A model generated the notes under the pieces. The model did no database searches. It had not been told where the DNA came from and was given only the letters and a program-made list of their open reading frames with translations. Of a stretch of 64,000 nucleotides of DNA, positions 26,697 to 38,294 are shown piece by piece (position 1 is the first letter of the stretch; each line of letters starts with the position of its first letter). The position numbers and the translations under genes are program-made. The stretch comes from Wolfiporia cocos (Eukaryota > Basidiomycota > Agaricomycetes > Polyporales > Phaeolaceae). The stretch lies in the NCBI GenBank assembly GCA_029448655.1, contig JACCLO010000005.1, forward strand, positions 2,604,001 through 2,668,000, in the 5' to 3' direction.

Positions 26697-28270
26697 GGCG
26701 TGTCCGAATGCTCAGTTTAGTTTGTTGGAGGTAATGAGAATGACGAGAAAGCTGAGCGCTGGGGACAATAGTCGCGAAATCGGGATGGGGCTGCCCTGGC
26801 GGCTCTGCCACAGATGCCTCGGCGCTTGAGGAGCCGTCAGCCCGACACGAACGGATCCGGCACCTCTGCCGGGCATTGCCGGTCATCTCGAGCCACTCGC
26901 CGGGGCACGTGCTCCCGACGCAGGCAGGAGCAATGTCTCGCCCGGCGTGTGTTTCAGGTTCAAGCGTCTGAGGCACTGCTCGGTGCGTTATTATGCCTTG
27001 TATGTCACGTTGGGACGATGACAATTGTTACGTGTTTTATTCCACCACGTTGTCCTTCTAGTCTACCTCTCCCGAGCCACTCTCCTTCTAGCCTTGTCCA
27101 GAGTTGTTCAGTTGCCCGTTTGTACCACCTCAGACAAGTTCTATGCTGATGTTCGCTGACAGCACCCATGCCGTGCACACGGTCGGCGACCACTTACCAA
27201 TGCTGGGGACAGTGCTTGTACCGTACACTTCTTAATTTGACGGTGGTCCCTTGTCCGCTGTCAGGCTCACCTAAAAATGCCATGATGTCGTGGCACGTCC
27301 GACCGGCCAGTGCTAGTGATCTGCAAAGGATTTTCCGGATCTCCTTCTTGTGATCGCCCACTAGATCGGACCTGCCAGGGAATTTACACCGCTCGGTATT
27401 CCGGTTCCGGAAGTTTGTGCGTCGTCCTCTGGCTCATGAGATAGCGTTCAGCCAGCAGAGGCCACGAGGCAGCCGTCCCTTCCCTCCCGTCGGTCATGCT
27501 GATGTTTCATTGCATCATCAGTTCCCGGGCTCTTCCATGGCCGTTTGGGCCCGCCACCTTGCCGACGACATCCAGTCATCGACTTAGCGGTAGGAGGCCG
27601 CGAAAAATCCGGCCACCCGGGTACTAGGTTCACGCACGCACCATTTAGGTGAGGGCTATCGCCATTGCCGGCAGCTCTATCTCTCCAATATGAATTTCTT
27701 TGCCTCGCCACAGTGTCCGGTGATTGCCTGTTGGGAACAGTATGTCATTTCCGAGCCTACCTGGATCGATAAGACGCTGTGATGAAGAGCCGACACGGGC
27801 TTGGGCTTGTATCTGCGGCTTAAGGCCGCGACTGATGCCAACGTTCCGGAACTCACGAAGGTCGTTATGGCATGGGTCTACGCTCCGTTGCCGGATGCCT
27901 GGTATCTCTGCCGACCTCTATACCCTGTGCATCTACCTCGCGCCCTCTGCGCGGCCGCCAAAGTCACACATCGCTATCAGCTGTCGCCATCTCATGACTA
28001 CGCGACTTCACCTCAGCCTTGCCTCTAATCAGATCACCAGGATCCATGTGTTGCTGTGGCCTGCTTTATCGTGTTTCTGTGTCTCGTCGCGGCGGATATT
28101 TTCAACACACTCTAGTGCCATCTCCTGTAGGTCATTTTGCCGGGACCTTTATATCATGGCTGCCCGCCACTCGGGATGCATCGACCGCCACACGCGTCGC
28201 TCTGACCAGCCTACCACCTATTTGAGGCGACCCCTCTCCCATCTGACGACGCTACGCTATTCACGACATC
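26697..28270. other. divergent intergenic region between bZIP and DUF6593 genes
   Basis: 1.57 kb between two start codons on opposite strands, so it should hold both promoters and leaders. Stretches of CT-rich sequence occur at 27890-28260, close to the DUF6593 start. Open frames here (up to 186 codons on the plus strand, 27724-28284) are Arg/Cys/His-rich and overlap the DUF6593 start, so I treat them as chance. Confidence 0.5.
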
Positions 28271-29006
28271 ATGTCCACCGCTGATCTTGTTCTCCAATTC
28301 TTATACCCCGAATCTTCCAATGCGGACATGCGTACCTTCCGGGTCGTGCAGCTACCCGATGAAACTACTTCTGAATCTGAGGAGTTGTATAAGGTAGAAT
28401 GTCCTCACGGGATTATTGCGACCGTAGTCACTGACGCAGCTCATACAGTTTCATCATCCGAATACCGGAACTACAACCGGAGTCACCTCGATTCAGCGAA
28501 AAAACCTGACTACGCAGCGGTGGGAAAATGCGGGCCAAATAGAATGGACATCCAACACCAATGCTACCGTGTACTTCGGGATTGAGAGGGTACGAACGCC
28601 TATTCGGTCGCTTGCTGACGACAGAGATTGACCGTAAGTGATAGGTGCCTATGAGGGAACTACGAAGGCTCAAGAAGTCATCGAGCAGGTATGTGCCGTC
28701 CAAAGACCCGAGTACAGTGGCCTAACATTTCCCACAGGTCACGCCGCTTCAAAGCGAGTGGGACGGAGTACAAGTGGAAAATTGTGGATAACGAGATTGA
28801 CATGATCGTGAGTGGCCCGTTGTCCCCCCAACTTAGCACTGATCGGCGTACGTCCCCAGTGTGTCAGCACCCGCGGGAAAGTCGTTGCGGCCTGGTCGCA
28901 CGAGCTTACTATACTGCGTGTGACGGATCGCGCGGACGGCATTCTGGATCGAGTGGTGGTGACGTGCTTCCTGAACCTCTGGATGAAGACGTTGCGCCTT
29001 TGGTGA
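28271..29006 (+). CDS. DUF6593 domain protein
   Basis: DUF6593 proteins are abundant in Agaricomycetes and have no known function. ATG at 28271 ([16 protein letters not shown]). Introns at about 28394-28445, 28589-28643, 28689-28737 and 28809-28859 join the exons in frame. The product shows the usual order: a first beta block (LYK / [19 protein letters not shown]), the tryptophan pair ([24 protein letters not shown]), then the core [21 protein letters not shown], then [12 protein letters not shown]. The C-terminus ends [12 protein letters not shown]. No signal peptide or membrane span is seen. It is convergent with RPB12, with 180 bp between the stops. A second DUF6593 gene lies at 39796-40623. 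Confidence 0.78.
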
Positions 29007-29186
29007 TGTGTTCTGCTCGCGTTGCCCGCTGAACTGTTGTAACATATATGTGTACTGAAACCTACTAGTAGCGTGATTGTAATGCGACATGATGATAATA
29101 TACAGACGATGAAGCCGAGAGCGCAGAGAGCGACCAGTGTTTTTGCCCGATAGAAGAGGAAGTGGGTGGCCGGAATGCCGGAACGA

Positions 29187-29493
29187 TCACCGCGCCTCGA
29201 ACTGCACCACTGAGAAGGGTCGGTAAGAGCAGAAGACAGCATGGGGGATGGCAACGCACTTCGTTTAGTCCTCTTCTTGTACATGATGCGGTGACCACAT
29301 TCCCTGCAGCGGATCGGCTCGCGGGATCTGATCTCGTTTTTCGCGCCGCAATCTCTCGGGGGAGACTTCGGTCACAGGCTGCAGCAGTCAGAGCGGAGCG
29401 CGACTCACCAGCACAGAGGTACTCCATCTCCTGCCTGGTGTCTGTGCCGCCTCCGGCGGAGTTGCTGAAGTTCTGGCCGGGCTGGGAGTTCAT
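29187..29493 (-). CDS. RPB12: RNA polymerase I/II/III shared subunit RPABC4 (Rpb12)
   Basis: Small zinc-binding subunit of all three nuclear RNA polymerases. Three exons (29409-29493, 29260-29352, 29187-29209) join in frame to give 66 residues. It starts [16 protein letters not shown] and continues [18 protein letters not shown], then [18 protein letters not shown] and TKRMVQFEAR. Two CxxC pairs form the zinc site and the C-terminus is the invariant family tail. The last exon is only 23 nt (VQFEAR plus stop), so automatic gene finders could easily drop it. Confidence 0.96.
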
Positions 29494-30341
29494 GGTCGGA
29501 GGAAAAGCGATGTATGACTGTGTTTGGAACCGTGGCTGCGCGCCTTGTAGTCCGGCTAACAACACGCTAATACGATCGTATGTAATTCGATAAATTGATC
29601 CCTTCGACGACGCCCCGCATGGGCGCGTACAGCCTCGGCTGCACTGCCTTCCAGTCCGCGTATTGTGAGTGGCAACCGTCTCAACATCTGTTGCAGCACG
29701 TTGCAGCATGTCTCTGCGCAGCGTGCGTTGTGATCGCCAGCGTGGCCCTATATGGTCCGTGCGTTCTCGTAGAGTGTTCTGGCGCCGTCTGCGGTCAGGA
29801 AGGTGGGGCGATATGATATACGAATACTCGGCGGCCTTGCTGTTGTATCGATTGACGATCAGTACGTTGCTTATCCCGACTCATCATTTATGTCAGCCTG
29901 GTCGAGGTGAGGGCGCAGCTAATTACGCGCGCGAGCCGCCGCGATCCTGGCAACGCCGCCCATGCGCAGGCAGCTGTCGCGCGTGCGCCCGTATTGTTTC
30001 CCCAGCGTTTCGTCGTCGGACGAATCTGCATAATTCTTGTATCTTGTATCTTCCGACTGCACGGATGCAGTCCCCCAGGCGCTGTGCGATTGTGTCCCTG
30101 TCGCGCAACTATTCCGAGGCCGGCATCTCCTTGTCGACAACCGACTATTGATCGTCTCACACTGTAACTCGACCACGGTGGAATCAGCGACGACGACACC
30201 TTGGGGCCATGACGCTCGCCATTTCTGCCTGGTAACCACCTTCACTCGGCCCGTTTCCAAGGCGTTGTCTTGAGGCTATAATAGACCCATTTCCCCATTT
30301 CATATCCTCGAGGTCGCCCGTTGGCCGCCTGCTCTCCCGCC
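29494..30341. other. divergent promoter region between RPB12 and an orphan gene
   Basis: 848 bp between two starts on opposite strands. It contains only short frames without motifs. The 60 bp before 30342 are pyrimidine-rich with little structure. No RNA gene or repeat is seen. Confidence 0.5.
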
Positions 30342-31293
30342 ATGACTACCCTCCCATCCTTCGTCGAGCTTATGGCTTCCCTTGGCCTCGACAACAAAGC
30401 CCATTCTCCTGCTCTTAACAACCCCGGTCCCGCTCTCACTGCACCCCGCTTCCATCACTCCCGCTCCTCTTCAACTTCCTCCTGCAGCTCTTTCTCCTCA
30501 GGTCCTGTATCACCACCCCAGCGTACTATCCCCGTCGACGGTCCTCAGATAGCCAGCATGCGCGAGTCATCCCCTTCCGAGCGCGACTGGGAGATGGAGA
30601 GGCGTAAGGCTCGCGCTAAGCGATATGCTCCTTACGGCACTTCGATCGTAAGTACTCTCTTCCTATCACGTCGGACGCGTGCTGAAATTTCGCTAGTCCC
30701 ACACCCGGAAGCGCAGCGTTTCTACTATCGTAAAGGAGGAGCCAGATGAACAGCCTCTTAGAGTAGGTCGTTACGCCTTGGCTATCGTTCTACTGCTGAC
30801 GACTCTTCAGCCTCTTTCTACTTCACCTTATTTATCGACCGCCATCATCAGTCGCAAGTCATCCTCCCTTGCCATGCGGAGCACTAAGCGTCCGCATAAG
30901 CTCACCCTATCCGAAAACGACCTTACCGCGAACACGCCCATCTCGAGTTTTGTTCGCCGCAAGACACCACAGACATCGCCTACGTCGCCGACATTCCCTG
31001 AGCGCCGGCGTAAGCGATCCAGCAGCCCCACGGTTCCGGTTTCCATCCCCACGCTTCCTTTCGTATTCCCGCCCTCGCCGACGTTCAAGTACTCGAATTC
31101 TGACTCGGACGACGAAGACATGCCCGATGTGTCGAACACGTCTGTCAATGTGCCCCGTCGTCAGCGGCAGTTCATCACGGCAAGTCACTCGCGGCTGTCG
31201 CGCGCGAGCGATCCTGGCATGCGCTCCTCCCTCTTTTCACACACAGAAGGACTCTCGACCAATTGTACCCCCAAAGTCACCCCCGTGGCTTAA
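30342..31293 (+). CDS. basidiomycete-type protein of unknown function (284 aa)
   Basis: Three exons (30342-30647, 30697-30762, 30811-31293) join in frame to 284 residues. The N-terminus MTTLPSFVELMASLGLDN is the only part that looks folded or conserved. The rest is Ser/Pro-rich and polar, with a basic acidic-flanked stretch (SERDWEMERRKARAKRYAPYG), an IVKEEP motif that resembles a SUMO consensus, a basic cluster (PERRRKRSSSP) and an acidic patch (SNSDSDDEDMPDV). The composition suggests a nuclear, disordered regulator. I recognise no domain and assign no function. Confidence 0.75.
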
Positions 31294-31697
31294 CTTATTC
31301 AGTGGACTTTGGGTCTTCTGTATTCTGATAGTCTACTTATTCTTGTATGCATAGACTGCACACGGAGTCCCCGCATCGCAGACTTTTCTTTTGGCCCGCA
31401 CATTTTAAGCTGTTCGCCTTGTTTGCTGTGGATCTTCTCCCGCACAGTCATTGCTTGTCTCCGCTCGCAATACCAGGACAATCTGCTCCGCTCCGTACAG
31501 TCGCTCGTTGCTCCGCCAACACTCGTGTACGGCCTCGGCCGTTACCACACTCACTGTCAATGGACTAACTTTGCATACGTGATACCAATGTACCTTCGTT
31601 GTATTTCAAGTTGTCCATATACAGCATCATCGTGCAGAGTGCTTCTCACATTCTGTCAAATCACCAGTGTACAAATTCGCAGATGCAATTTGTCTTG
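31294..31697. other. convergent 3' flanks, no gene seen
   Basis: 404 bp between the stop of the orphan gene and the stop of the GPATCH11 gene on the other strand. It should hold both 3' UTRs. Small open frames lack motifs. Confidence 0.5.
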
Positions 31698-32995
31698 TCA
31701 ATCATGCGCCTCCTCCTCCGGTCCCGGACAATTGTTGGCCATGTCCTCCCGGTCGTCATACTGCGTTCCACACCAGAAACAGTACGCATACTTCTGACGC
31801 AGGTAGTCAAGCACAAGCTGCAACCTGTCCTTGGCCTGCGGAACTTATCAGCACGCACGTCCCGGTAGCGCAGCGGAAGAGCGTCCGCCCTGATCGAACG
31901 AATGATGCTGCGGCTCACGTTTAGACGCAGGAACTGTGTGGCTTCCTGGATATCATCGTCCGAATAGGGTGATTTGCGGAGCGCCAGGGCATCCTCCTGC
32001 GCTGCGCCCGTGGCATCGTCGTCCAGGGACGTTGCCAGGGGTTGCAGCGCGTCTGCGCGCATCCTCGCACGGAGGCGCCCCTCAATGCTGTGGTCGGCCT
32101 GTTGCCGCTGCAACGCGGCGGCCAGCCCCGCGTCCTCCAGCACGTCAACGAGGCCCTCCGGGAACGTTTCCGGATTCTCAGGGTTCAGCCATAGGACGTT
32201 GAACTGCAGCAACGATGGGAATCAGCGGATGAATGAGGTATAATGCGGCACCGTATGCGGCAGAGGCCGCACGCAGGCGTACCTCGATACCAGCCTTCTC
32301 GTCGAGATTTGCGCAAGTGAGCTGGGTGGGCGCGAGCCGCCCCTGCGCGCGGCGCTCCTCGTACTCCTGGCGCGCACGGTCGCGGAAGCTGGCGTGGTCA
32401 GACTCCTCTGCCATCTTCGCCATCTTCGCAAGCCTCTGTGACGCACTTGGGGACGCAGCACGCTTCCCCAGGCCGATGCCCTTCTTGCCTACATGCGCAT
32501 CACAAGGATTAAGATGAGGAACATTTTTTACGGTTCAACCCGCGCACCTGCCCACTCATTGAGTGGCAATGGCTCTGCTCGATGTCCTATACCGCTTCTT
32601 GGACGGTCAGACGGCTCGGAAGAGGCTGTGTCCCCCTGTGCGACGGCGGTGTTGGAAGTAGAAGCGCCCACCGAGGTCGACGACTCATCATCTTCCCTCC
32701 GCCCTAGAGTTTCGCCAGGCTTGAACCCCATCTTCATCATCATTGCCAATGCCTTGTTCTTTTGCCCTGAGGCTTCCTCATCTTTCGCGCGTTCGAACAG
32801 ACTTTTGCTGAGGCCCTCCTCGCGCGACTCTAGCTCGAGCTGCCGTCTACTCTTCTTCCTGTTCTGTTCATTCTTGGCTACAGCCTGACGCTGCGCTTCC
32901 TTGCGTCGTTCAGCATAGGTTTTCGGTGCAGAGGGTGCCGAAGCAGTGTCAAGCAGAAACTTGTCCGAGAGATAATCGTCTTCTTCATCAGCCAT
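31698..32995 (-). CDS. G-patch domain protein, GPATCH11 family
   Basis: G-patch proteins activate DEAH-box RNA helicases; GPATCH11 orthologues are nuclear and linked to splicing. ATG at 32995 (MADEEDDYLSDKFLL), followed by a charged coiled region (TYAERRKEAQRQAVAKNEQN). The G-patch begins ALAMMMKMGFKPGETLGR. About 40 polar residues intervene before GIGHRAEPLPLNEWAG, and an intron leads to KKGIGLGKRAASPSASQRL. The next exons give SFRDRARQEYEERRAQGRL and a helical region (PEGLVDVLEDAGLAAALQRQ). The C-terminus has the family's zinc-like end, YAYCFWCGTQYDDRED ... NCPGPEEEAHD, with the stop at 31698-31700. Gene order and the C-terminal CxxC/C support the family call. Confidence 0.9.
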
Positions 32996-33285
32996 AGTGC
33001 ATTACATAATTACCAGCGGTAGCGTAAGGGTATGACCGTTCCGAAGCACCAGCGTCATGATCGTCATCGTAAAAAAGGGAAAGCAAGCACGCCGCTAGCA
33101 TTTTGACGAAGCGACAACACAAGCTAACAACAAAGAAACGGCATCAGACCTCTCGGAAGTACAGGTCGTTCACTGAATTGGGGAATGAAGTTGGCAACAA
33201 CACCAGTTGCGTCGAGAGAAGAGGATGTGAATGAGATCGTGTATGGGCTGCCAATCTCAGTCGCAAAACGCTATCTGAAACCACT

Positions 33286-34550
33286 CTAAGAAGCGACGAC
33301 GGTCGCCTCAGGGGTAGTGTCCGTCTCGGGCTTGGCGTCGGTAGCGGGAGCATCGAACTCAGCGTCCTCCTCGGTAGCGGGAACATCGAACTCAGCGCCC
33401 TCCTCGGTCTGGGAGTTCACCGCAATCTTGACAGCGATGGCCCTGCCCTCGACCTCCTTGCCCTGCAGGAGCTCGATTGCCTTCTTCTGGTTCTCCTCGC
33501 TACCCACGTCGACAAAGCCGTATCCCTTGCTCTTGCGAGGCTTGCCCCAGCGGCGGCGGACAATGCGAGCGGAGGTAACTGGGATGTCAGCATCGGTGAA
33601 GAGCGCTGAGAGGCCAGCATCGTCGACACTGAAGCCTAGGTTCGCAACAAATAACACCGTCTTGGACGGCTCGCCGACCGGGTCCTCGCCAGCGGGACGC
33701 TGAGGGCGCTGAGGCCTGGGCTTGCGAGCACGCGGCTTCTTGGGGGTAGCCTCACCGGCTACAGCATCCTCCGCAGGCGGGGGAGCCCCGGCGTCCGGGG
33801 CTCCTTCGCCTTCGCCGGCGGCGGCGGCGGCGGCGGCGGCAGCAGCCGCCTTACGCGCCTTGTTCTTGCGCTGACGCGTCGATAACGTGTCAATACCGGG
33901 TATATGCACGGCGAACATGAACGCTCACGTTGTTCTTCTTCTTTTTCTTGGGCTTCGCGCCCTCCTCCGCGGGGGGCACGAAACCCTCAGGCTTCGCAGC
34001 CTCGCCCTCGGCCTCGCCGTTGGCTTCCGCCTCTGAGATCTCGCCAGGGACCGACTTGCTGCCCCGACGGCCCAGCTTTCGCCTGCTGAACTTCCTCGGC
34101 CTCTTCTCCTTCTGATCGGCCGGCTTGGCGACCTCGACGATCACAGGGCGGCCGTCGAGCTCCTTCTTGTCGAGGAGCTCGACGGCCTTCTGCGCGGCCT
34201 CAGCAGTGGCTATGGCAACAAAGCCATAGCCCGTGGAGCGGCTGATCCCCGCGCGGGTGGTGCGGTGGATCACCTGCGCAGAGAGTCTGGGACGGGCGTG
34301 TGAGCAGCGATCACACGGCGGGCGGGCGCAGGACGCACATGTCGCTCTGAACGGGAGCGAAGAACGCCTTCAGCCCTTCATCCGTGGTGGAGTACGCAAG
34401 ATTGCCGGCGAAGACCTGGAGGGGGTGAGCGGGGATGCCACGTCAGAACGGGATGCGCACTTTGAAGCCGGGGGTCTCTTCGACGACCTTGTCCTGCGCA
34501 GCCTCAGGCACGCCGTTCTCGGAGACAGGGGCGGCAGGGGCGTCGGACAT
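33286..34550 (-). CDS. RNA-binding protein with two RRM domains
   Basis: ATG at 34550 (MSDAPAAPVSENGVPEAAQ). RRM1 is split by introns: a beta1 strand near FAGNLAYSTTDEGLKAF at about 34.4 kb, and then STGYGFVAIATAEAAQKAVE and LDKKELDGRPVIVEVAKP in the exon at 33.9-34.27 kb. A Lys/Arg/Glu-rich linker contains a long alanine run (about 33815-33850) and a basic PKKPRARKPRPQRPQRP. RRM2 is intact in the last exon: RNP2 VLFVANLGFS, RNP1 KSKGYGFVDV, then GRAIAVKIAV. An acidic tail repeats EFDVPATEEDAEFDAPAT. The stop is at 33286-33288. This is a typical fungal two-RRM protein, probably acting on mRNA; no orthologue name is safe. Confidence 0.88.
33815..33850 (-). repeat. GGC trinucleotide tract encoding poly-alanine
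   Basis: Uninterrupted GGC/GCC triplets in the last exon of the RRM gene encode about 11-12 alanines between RKNKARK and GEGEGAPD. Likely length-polymorphic. Confidence 0.85.
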
Positions 34551-35076
34551 TGGGGCGGATGAGCGGGATGGTGTTGGGATGAACTTGATGAACCGGTTTC
34601 TTCGTGTCAAACTTGGGGGTTGAGAGAAAGGGCGGGCGCGCACTGCTGGCGAGCTTTTGATCTGCACGAAACTCCGCTCGGGTTCTTTCTAAGGCAAGTA
34701 TACACTGCTCTGGCCCATTACGTCGCCATGGCTGCTCTGATCCATCCGACACGGCTGATCCGTCGACGTGTTTGTTTCTCGTCTGTTGCAGCCAGCGCAC
34801 AGCCGACGCTGATGCCGACGTTGTGGCCCGTGCCCGCGGGTGCATTCGCCGTGCAACACTCAAATCGACTATCGCCGGTTCCATCGCGGTCGAGGTCGCC
34901 GCTTACATAAGCCCGTTGCAACCGACGCGTCGCTAGGAGCGCGACTTCTCATAACTTGAACTCGTTCTCCATCCTCCTCTGTCTTGTGTTCGCCCGCGGG
35001 CCCGTCACTCTTTTCACTGCCCCTCCTTCTATCTACACGCGTCGCACTAATCCTCATCAGTTTCGCGTGCATCAGC
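34551..35076. other. divergent promoter region between RRM protein and GH128 genes
   Basis: 526 bp between two start codons on opposite strands. No open frame with a motif. The plus-strand frame of the glucanase stays open back to 34984, but the start at 35077 gives the cleanest signal peptide. Confidence 0.5.
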
Positions 35077-36598
35077 ATGGCCACAAGCAAGTTCATCAAT
35101 CTGATCGCCATAGCCTCGCTGGCGATCTTCGCCAGCAACTATGCGCCCGCCCCGGCTTACGCACTTTCTCGAGTTGGAGACTACCACGGTCACCAGGGTC
35201 GCCACGTCGCCCATGACGCCCTCGCGAAGCGTTCCCGCAGCAAGCGCTCCCTCACTAAGCGCTGCAAGCCCCGCGCCTCGGGCTCTTCCAGCCTCGTGAG
35301 CAGCACCGCGGCCGCGTCCTCCGCGGCTGTGTCCTCCGCGGCCGTGTCCTCGTCGACCTCGGAGTCCTCCTCCACCTGGTCCTCCTCTTCTAGCGCGTGG
35401 TCCTCCTCTTCCACATGGTCCTCGTCCTCGGAATGGTCGTCTTCCTCGTCATGGACCCCCACGACGAGCTACACGCCTACAACGAGCTACACGCCCACGA
35501 CGAGCTACACGCCCACGACGTCGTATACGCCCACGACGTCCTCTACGTACTCGGCTCCGGCTGCTACGTCGAGCGCTGTCTCGACGAACTACGGTAGCAA
35601 GGTCGGTATCGCCTGGGACGGCGGTGACGACTCGTCTCTCGCAAACTTCAAGACCGCGGAGACGCGATTGTGAGTGTCTATTGTCGCGTCGTTTTGTAAA
35701 GCATTGCTGAACGCGTACCGCAGCCTGTACACCTGGAGCCCCTGGAAGCCTACCGACGCGGACTCGCTCGGCTTCGAGTTCTGGCCCATGCTGCCGAACG
35801 CGGACGGTGACTCGATCTCGGCGTTCGAGCAGAATGTAGTTGCCGGTTTCGGAACCACCATTCTGGGCTTCAACGAGTGAGTGTACCGTCAACCACCGCT
35901 TATACGTGTCTCATTACGTCGGATAAAGGCCGAACCAGGACAACGAGGCCGCGCTCGATGCTGGTACCGCGGCTTCCCTTTGGATGCAGTACATCCAGCC
36001 CAAGAAGGCTCTCGGCTACCAGCTCATCAGTCCCGCTGTTTCGTCCGCGTCCAACGGTATTAGCTGGCTGCAGGACTTCTTCGCGGCTTGCACTGAGTGC
36101 ACGGTATGCCCGCTGTCTTGTAGCTGCGCTGCCTATTCTCACCCGTGCTCGCTCATAGTTCGATGGTGTCGCCCTCCACTACTACGGTACAAGCGCTACG
36201 GACATGATGTCGTACATTGGGCAGTTCCACAGCACCTTCCCGCAGTACCCGTTGCACGTCACTGAGTTCGCTGACGAGGTATGAGAACGATTATTCCTGT
36301 CTGCAATCCTTGCTGACCGTTTTGTACAGAACTTCAGCGGAGGCGCTCAGGCTTCCGAGAGCGAGATCTGGTCCTTCTACTACCAGCTCAACCCCTGGAT
36401 GAACTCGCAGTCCTACATCGCGTCGTACTTCCAGTTCGGTACGTAGTGAGCGCATATATATGGTCCTGTGCACCTGCTGATGGCCTCGCAGGTGTCCTGA
36501 GCAACCTGGACGGCGTGAACCCGCTGAACGCGCTCATGGGCTCGGACGGCGAGCCCACGTCGCTCGGCTACGTGTACATCAACAACAACTACAGCTGA
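35077..36598 (+). CDS. secreted GH128 endo-beta-1,3-glucanase (Asl1-like)
   Basis: Acts on beta-1,3-glucan in the fungal wall. Six exons (35077-35669, 35724-35876, 35929-36103, 36159-36278, 36330-36438, 36492-36598) join in frame to 418 residues. A signal peptide (MATSKFINLIAIASLAIFAS, cleavage near PAYA) is followed by possible Lys-Arg processing sites (AKRSRSKRSLTKRCK). Next comes a Ser/Thr/Trp linker with five TPTTSY-type hexapeptides (35455-35550), likely O-glycosylated. The catalytic domain starts YGSKVGIAWDGGDD. It has the general acid/base in FGTTILGFNEPNQ (Glu about 249), the active-site GVALHYYG, and the nucleophile in PLHVTEFADE (Glu about 343). It ends SLGYVYINNNYS. The domain matches the Glyco_hydro_cc fold. 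An upstream in-frame ATG at 34984 is possible but gives a poorer leader. Confidence 0.94.
35455..35550 (+). repeat. 18-bp tandem repeat encoding TPTTSY units in GH128 linker
   Basis: Five near-identical 18-bp units (consensus ACGCCCACGACGAGCTAC) encode T-P-T-T-S-Y hexapeptides, the last degenerate. They sit between the Ser/Trp-rich segment and the catalytic domain and probably make an extended glycosylated stalk. Confidence 0.85.
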
Positions 36599-38294
36599 AC
36601 AGTTACAGTCTAGCCGTGGACATGGACTCGGCAAGAACTCTCTACCTGCTGCTGTGCAGTCGTCTGTTGATCGTGCACAATCTATACCCTAGTTTTGCAT
36701 GTGCGGCCGGGGCCGCACATAGGTCGTTATGTTGTGTTTGCGTTCTGTTAAGGGTTGGCGTTCGTTGATACTGTTGATACCTGCCGTATCGGCTTAGTAG
36801 GGCTGTAGCGGCTCGCAATCTATACATACCATGGCTGAATGCAGGATTACCTGCAACATACACGCGGTGCGCTCGTCAGCGTTCTCAAGAGGTGCGCCAT
36901 TCAGACATGATCATATGCCCAGCCTTGTGTACATGTTCATGTCAACTTTGAGTTAGCTGATGACTGAAACGATCTGTCAGAAAAGGATGCTGTCAGCTGC
37001 GGGATATCCGGACCCTGTGCGGTTTATCTCCGCCTTCACGCACTCCAGTCCGCCCAGGTACTGGCTCACCCCTCCGCCGGATGTCTCCACTGAGCACGGA
37101 GGCATTATTGTTCATGCCGCGTCCAGGGGCCTGAGGCGCTGCCACATGTGTGGCGTCCATGCCACATCTGGGCTCGCCACCATACTGATAGCTATCCTCC
37201 CTTGTTGTTGATATAATCTTGGAGGCACTGCTGACCGTGTCTGACGGACCAGTGACAATGGGGCAAGGAGCTCAAGCGCCTAGCCAAGGAGTTCAGCGCC
37301 GCTGCAGCGTGTCACTGCGACATCTGTGCTCACAGCTGCAGCATCTCGAAGAGCTCGCGCACAGGCGAGACCAGGACTACAATCCTAGAGCGACGTTTGT
37401 ATTTACTGACCGCATCCAGACGTGACAGCACGCGAAAAAAGCCCTGGGACCGCACTTACGGCTCAAATTCGACATTTCATCGATTTATTGCAGCTGAAGG
37501 AACCTCGGTAATTAAACGATGTACAAGAGCACGGCCCAAGCGGGGCTTATTTGAGAAACCCGACCGTGCCTCATCCCGTCGCTTGGCAGGTAACATGACG
37601 TGGTCAACGTCTTGCATACCCCAGAAGAATATCTGCACGATTGCCATGCCGTTCCCTTCGCGAGCTACCATGCACTCGCCAGTGGGGTTGATGCATTTGC
37701 CACCCGTCTGGTCCTCGCCCTCCGGTTGGCCCGCGTAATGGCCGCTGTCCTCTACCTAGCTAGCTGCTCTCGCGGTGCGACCCTCAACATGCTGCTATAA
37801 CGAGGACGGTGAATTAGCTGAAAGAATACGCTGATTTTAACCCCGCGGGATCCGGACGTGGTTGCCCTGAAGACAGCTGGTAGTCGCTTATTACGTACGG
37901 AGGCCCAGCGTGAGTACGGCTCTATTTTGGACGCTATCTGCTACAGAGTGCGACACAACGTGTCTTGTCGAGCGACGGTAGACACTGCCGTGTCTCACGA
38001 GCCACGTATACTGCAGCGTGCCTCTGCGCTGGCCCGGACGATGCCGGCGCTAGTTGTCGGGGAATGTGGGCGCGTTCTCGCGCAGGTCGGGCCGCTGGGT
38101 GTCTGGTGGTTCACACAATGAATGGGACCGAGCCGGGGACGGAATCAACGGGGGTTCCGCATCGTCGGAGCAGGCATCCGCTGCCGTCGAGGCGTTGTAT
38201 ATTACAATACACGAAGCTACACGAAGCAGTACGCTGCTGCCCGGCGCCTGTCCATCCCAGATCGACACTAGCGCCCCGATCGCGGCTGATCAGC
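36599..38294. other. 1.7 kb intergenic region, no gene recognised
   Basis: Between the GH128 stop and the start of the AhpD-like gene on the same strand. The open frames are short (up to about 113 codons at 37397-37738) with no motif and no supporting exon chain. It should hold the GH128 terminator and the next promoter. No repeat or RNA gene is seen. Confidence 0.5.

Noticed and set aside
27724..28284. 186-codon plus-strand frame before the DUF6593 gene
   Set aside because: It overlaps the DUF6593 start in another phase and is His/Arg/Cys-rich, as expected from pyrimidine-rich promoter sequence.
31866..31894. tRNA-like start (GGTAGCGCAGCGGAAGAGCG)
   Set aside because: It resembles a D-arm A box, but no T-arm B box or foldable acceptor follows, and it lies inside conserved GPATCH11 coding sequence.
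34984..35076. Upstream ATG for the GH128 gene
   Set aside because: It is in frame but would bury the signal peptide about 31 residues inside; the ATG at 35077 gives a typical secretion signal.
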